From contig JACKNE010000009.1 of NCBI GenBank assembly GCA_024235035.1, positions 124,001 through 188,000 of the forward strand: a DNA stretch of 64,000 nucleotides, in the 5' to 3' direction. This stretch comes from Gammaproteobacteria bacterium (lineage in GTDB: Bacteria; Pseudomonadota; Gammaproteobacteria; Competibacterales; Competibacteraceae). The position numbers were made by a program, and so were the translations under genes. Every line of letters starts with the position of its first letter. The first letter of the stretch is position 1. The notes under the pieces were generated by a model, which had not been told where the DNA came from, searched no databases, and saw nothing but the letters and a program-made list of their open reading frames with translations. Shown piece after piece: positions 61,471 to 64,000 of this stretch.

Positions 61471-62762
61471 CCGCGTATCTGCGCCTGAGTGTCCTGCAAC
61501 GCCTCGCGGACCGCGACGATCCAATGCGCTGGAAAGCGCTGTGGATCGGTCAGCCAGCTTTCAAGGCTCAGCACCGCCTGCTCGATCCCTCGGAATTGAT
61601 CCGTCACGGCGCTGACCAGCAGGCCCCCAGTTCCCGGCAGTCGCGTCCGCCAATCCGGCCCGACCGCCTGCTCAAACTGACGGCAGATGGCATCGAAATC
61701 GGTGTCACAGATGACTCCACGACGCTGCTCAGCGAGATGATCGGCAGCAGCCAACAACTTGCCGTAATCCGCTGTTGGCTGCTCTGGCATCTGCGCGACC
61801 AATTCCTCATACAGCAACTCTAGATGGCGTTGCAGCAAGATACGCGGGATACCCTTGGACGCCAATACGACGCCCAACCATTCGACCTGAGCGTTGACGA
61901 CCGTCTGATCGCGAGTGGCCAAGGTGATCAACCAGGCTCCATCGCTATGGGTGTAGCGTCGGCCGCGTTCGCCGAAGCGCCAGGCAAGATAAGGATATTC
62001 CAGCCAACAACGCTGGCCGGCCCGAAGGGCCGCTTCGACTTCTCCTGGGTCGTCCGGCATTGGATGAGCACCCGCTTCGGGATTCAGGGAAGCCGCTTTT
62101 CGGGTCAACTGAGCGGGATCGAAGGGATAGAGCGCCTGAAATAGTCGGTGGATTTCCACGAACGCCTCCAGTGCGGCGGCGATAATGATGTCCTCTTCCT
62201 CGACAGTGATGGACACGGCATTCATCCGCTCGCCGAAGCGACGCCAGCGTTCTTTGGCGATGGTGCTTTCCCAGCTCAGGTAGGATAGTCCATGACCCTT
62301 GTTCAGATTCAGGGATTTGCCGATCAGCGGCGCCAACACCGTCGCACCCTGGATGGAGCCTTCCAACACATATAGATAACCGAGCAAAGAGATTGGTAAA
62401 TCCGCCGAACGTTGCAGAATATGGTCGGCAAGCACATTGGCTGCTTCATGGGCGGCGGAGATATCGAAGATGGCTCTGGATGCAAAGAACGCCAGGTCTC
62501 GCTGAATTCGTGAGAATCGGCGCATGTCCTCCCGCCACACAGCGTTCAGTCGAACATCGCGCGCGCCCGGTATCTCATATTCCAAAACGCCATGCAGCAC
62601 CGCCATGGCGCGCAATTGCCCCACGTAGCTTTCAATGGGAAGTTCGCCTCGCTCAAGAGCCTGGAACCAGGGCAGATCCTGGATCTGGTCATGAGCCTCA
62701 CGAGTAGCCTTACGCAGGCGAGTCATCAGCGTCGATACTGGCATCGGTGTTTCTCGGCTCAT
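61467..62762 (-). CDS. Heme oxygenase fused to an uncharacterised C-terminal domain
   Basis: A 431-residue protein. Residues 1-215 form a biliverdin-type heme oxygenase: the proximal ligand His24 lies in LRKATREAHDQIQDLPWF, and the distal helix has YLYVLEGSIQGATVLAPLIG. Residues about 230-431 form a helical region (LEYPYLAWRFGERGRRYTHSDGAW, HLELLYEELVAQMP, LLAAADHLAEQRR) that ordinary heme oxygenases lack. The ATG at 62762 overlaps the stop of the WD40 gene in ATGA; an upstream ATG at 62774 is less likely. No phytochrome gene is in the window, so the use of biliverdin or iron is open. Confidence 0.85.
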   Translation of the reverse strand: MSRETPMPVSTLMTRLRKATREAHDQIQDLPWFQALERGELPIESYVGQLRAMAVLHGVLEYEIPGARDVRLNAVWREDMRRFSRIQRDLAFFASRAIFDISAAHEAANVLADHILQRSADLPISLLGYLYVLEGSIQGATVLAPLIGKSLNLNKGHGLSYLSWESTIAKERWRRFGERMNAVSITVEEEDIIIAAALEAFVEIHRLFQALYPFDPAQLTRKAASLNPEAGAHPMPDDPGEVEAALRAGQRCWLEYPYLAWRFGERGRRYTHSDGAWLITLATRDQTVVNAQVEWLGVVLASKGIPRILLQRHLELLYEELVAQMPEQPTADYGKLLAAADHLAEQRRGVICDTDFDAICRQFEQAVGPDWRTRLPGTGGLLVSAVTDQFRGIEQAVLSLESWLTDPQRFPAHWIVAVREALQDTQAQIRG

Positions 62763-64000
62763 CACGGCAACCAATGGATTTCATGGTACTGACCGGCTCG
62801 CGCCTTCTCCCAAGCGGCCAGTTCTGCAAGGGATAGCTCTAGCGTGATCGTCTGGCTACGATTCCATAAGACCAGCCCGTTCTCGCAGCTACTAGCCAGC
62901 CAGCGCCCGTCCGGACTGAACGCCAACCCCGTGACCCGGCCAGCGCACTCTGGCAAAATCGCCGTACATTGCCGGTTTTCCACGCGCCACACTCGCACGG
63001 TACCGTCGCCGCTACCGCTGGCCAGCAACCGCCCATCCGGACTGAAGGCGACGGCGTTCACGCTCCCGGTATGCCCCGGAAACGCCGCCACACATTGTCG
63101 GTTCTCTACCCGCCACAGCCGCACGGTATCGTCATCCCGGCGCCGCTCGGAAAAGCTGCCACTGCCGCTGGCCAACCAACGCCCATCCGCACTCAGCGCC
63201 ACCGAGGTCACCCGTCCGGTGCGTCCTGGTAGAACCGCGAGGCACTGTTTGAGGTCCGCTCGCCACAATCGCACCGTGCGATCTGCGCCACTGCTGGCCA
63301 ACAGTCGCCCATCCGGCCCATAGGCGACGGCGCTGACGCCTCCGATATGCCCAGCCAAGACTGCCACACATTGTCCACTATCCACTCGCCACAGCCGCAC
63401 CGTGCGATCCCCGGCGCCGCTGACCAACCATTGTCCATCGGGACTGAAGGCGATGGCGTTCACTGTTCCGGCATGCCCACGCCACGCCGCCAGACAGGGG
63501 CCGCCATTCACCCGCCACAGTCGGATGGTGCGATCACCGCCACTGGCTATCAGCCGCTCATCAGGACTGAAGGCGACAGCGTTGATCGCCCCACTATGCC
63601 CAGTCAAGGTTTTCACGCACGACCCACTCTCCACTGACCAGAGTCGCACTGCCCGATCTACACCACCGCTGGCCAACCAACGTCCATTTGGACTGAACGT
63701 CACGGCTGTCTTGCCGGATGGCGCACCCGGTAACCGACGATGGTCGTGTTCCCACTTCAAAGGCGAGGCCGCTGGACGTTCCCAGCCGTCTACACGGATC
63801 CGCCAGCGAAAGGCGCGCGTCAAATCCTGCTCCAGGGCCCGAGCGTCCTCATAGCGCGGCGCGGCGATTCGAGGCTGCCATTGCCGCAATAGCGGACAGG
63901 CGGCGCTATTCACCGCGATCTGTTCCGACAGCGCATAGTAGCGCCGCAACACTTCAGCTAAGGATTGCGCATCTTGCCGCAAAGCATCCAAAGCCTGTTC
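62762..64000 (-). CDS. WD40 beta-propeller protein (5' end cut)
   Basis: At least 409 residues; the frame is open to the window edge, so the true start is outside. Seven WD40 repeats (about residues 95-390) are seen, each with an AFSPDGRWLASG-type turn and a TVRLWRV ending, enough for a closed seven-bladed propeller. The fifth carries an insert (SFSERRRDDD). The N-terminal part is helical (LAEVLRRYYALSEQIAVN) and the C-terminus has LSLAELAAWEKARAG. The last codons overlap the heme oxygenase start, so the two are co-translated. The WD repeats resemble those of multidomain regulators in filamentous and environmental bacteria; an N-terminal kinase or protease domain upstream is possible. Confidence 0.88.
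   Translation of the reverse strand, partial: EQALDALRQDAQSLAEVLRRYYALSEQIAVNSAACPLLRQWQPRIAAPRYEDARALEQDLTRAFRWRIRVDGWERPAASPLKWEHDHRRLPGAPSGKTAVTFSPNGRWLASGGVDRAVRLWSVESGSCVKTLTGHSGAINAVAFSPDERLIASGGDRTIRLWRVNGGPCLAAWRGHAGTVNAIAFSPDGQWLVSGAGDRTVRLWRVDSGQCVAVLAGHIGGVSAVAYGPDGRLLASSGADRTVRLWRADLKQCLAVLPGRTGRVTSVALSADGRWLASGSGSFSERRRDDDTVRLWRVENRQCVAAFPGHTGSVNAVAFSPDGRLLASGSGDGTVRVWRVENRQCTAILPECAGRVTGLAFSPDGRWLASSCENGLVLWNRSQTITLELSLAELAAWEKARAGQYHEIHWLP

Overview
The window looks like a chromosomal segment of a gammaproteobacterium with moderately high GC content. Evidence is the housekeeping gene order: initiator tRNA-rimP-nusA-infB-rbfA-truB-rpsO-pnp, a zapA-6S RNA-5-formyl-THF cyclo-ligase cluster divergent from ygfB-pepP, hemC-hemD-hemX-hemY, and a Pseudomonas-like cysI-DUF934 pair. 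The abundant sensory genes, a glycogen phosphorylase and a WD40 protein would fit the Competibacteraceae, but that is only a weak inference. No phage, insertion sequence or CRISPR array was seen.

Layout. 0-4.3 kb: a siaABCD-type operon (minus strand) ending in a diguanylate cyclase that carries a PAS domain. 4.7-8.1 kb: sulfite/nitrite reductase, DUF934 protein and a lipoprotein aminopeptidase. 8.2-17.6 kb: tRNA-Ser(GGA) and the long transcription/translation operon from the initiator tRNA to pnp (minus strand). 17.7-22.9 kb: wrbA, DUF2069, two envelope proteins, a ubiquinone-type monooxygenase, a Rieske protein and an ABC exporter. 23.3-36.0 kb: a Pil/Chp-like chemosensory operon holding two response regulators, three CheW-like proteins, a PilJ-like receptor, a 1332-residue CheA hybrid and, unusually, three tandem periplasmic amino-acid-type binding proteins with no transporter. 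36.0-40.1 kb: a PstS-like binding protein followed by a hybrid histidine kinase. 40.3-48.8 kb: glycogen phosphorylase, a glycosyltransferase-like protein, EVE protein, cyclo-ligase, 6S RNA, zapA, a ZapB-like protein, ygfB and pepP. 48.8-52.0 kb: a second binding protein plus PilJ-like receptor pair. 52.3-54.3 kb: small ORFs, a PilZ protein and a ferredoxin-reductase fusion. 54.4-62.8 kb: hemCDXY, argH, a zinc-less quinone oxidoreductase and a heme oxygenase with an extra C-terminal domain. 62.8-64 kb: a WD40 propeller protein cut by the window edge.

The most distinctive content is the repeated pairing of secreted solute-binding proteins with signalling proteins rather than with transporters: three next to a Chp-like CheA system, one next to a paralogous receptor, and one PstS-like protein next to a hybrid kinase. 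I infer that these binding proteins act as soluble ligand sensors that present bound solutes to the receptors. The CheA system probably controls type IV pili or surface behaviour, and SiaD and the PilZ protein make and read cyclic di-GMP. Several short tandem repeats lie in or between these genes: a 35-bp duplication at the cheA/cheW junction, a pentanucleotide run after the TlpA-like gene, a hexanucleotide run in cheA and a 27-bp repeat in infB. They mark places where the sequence is likely to vary between strains.
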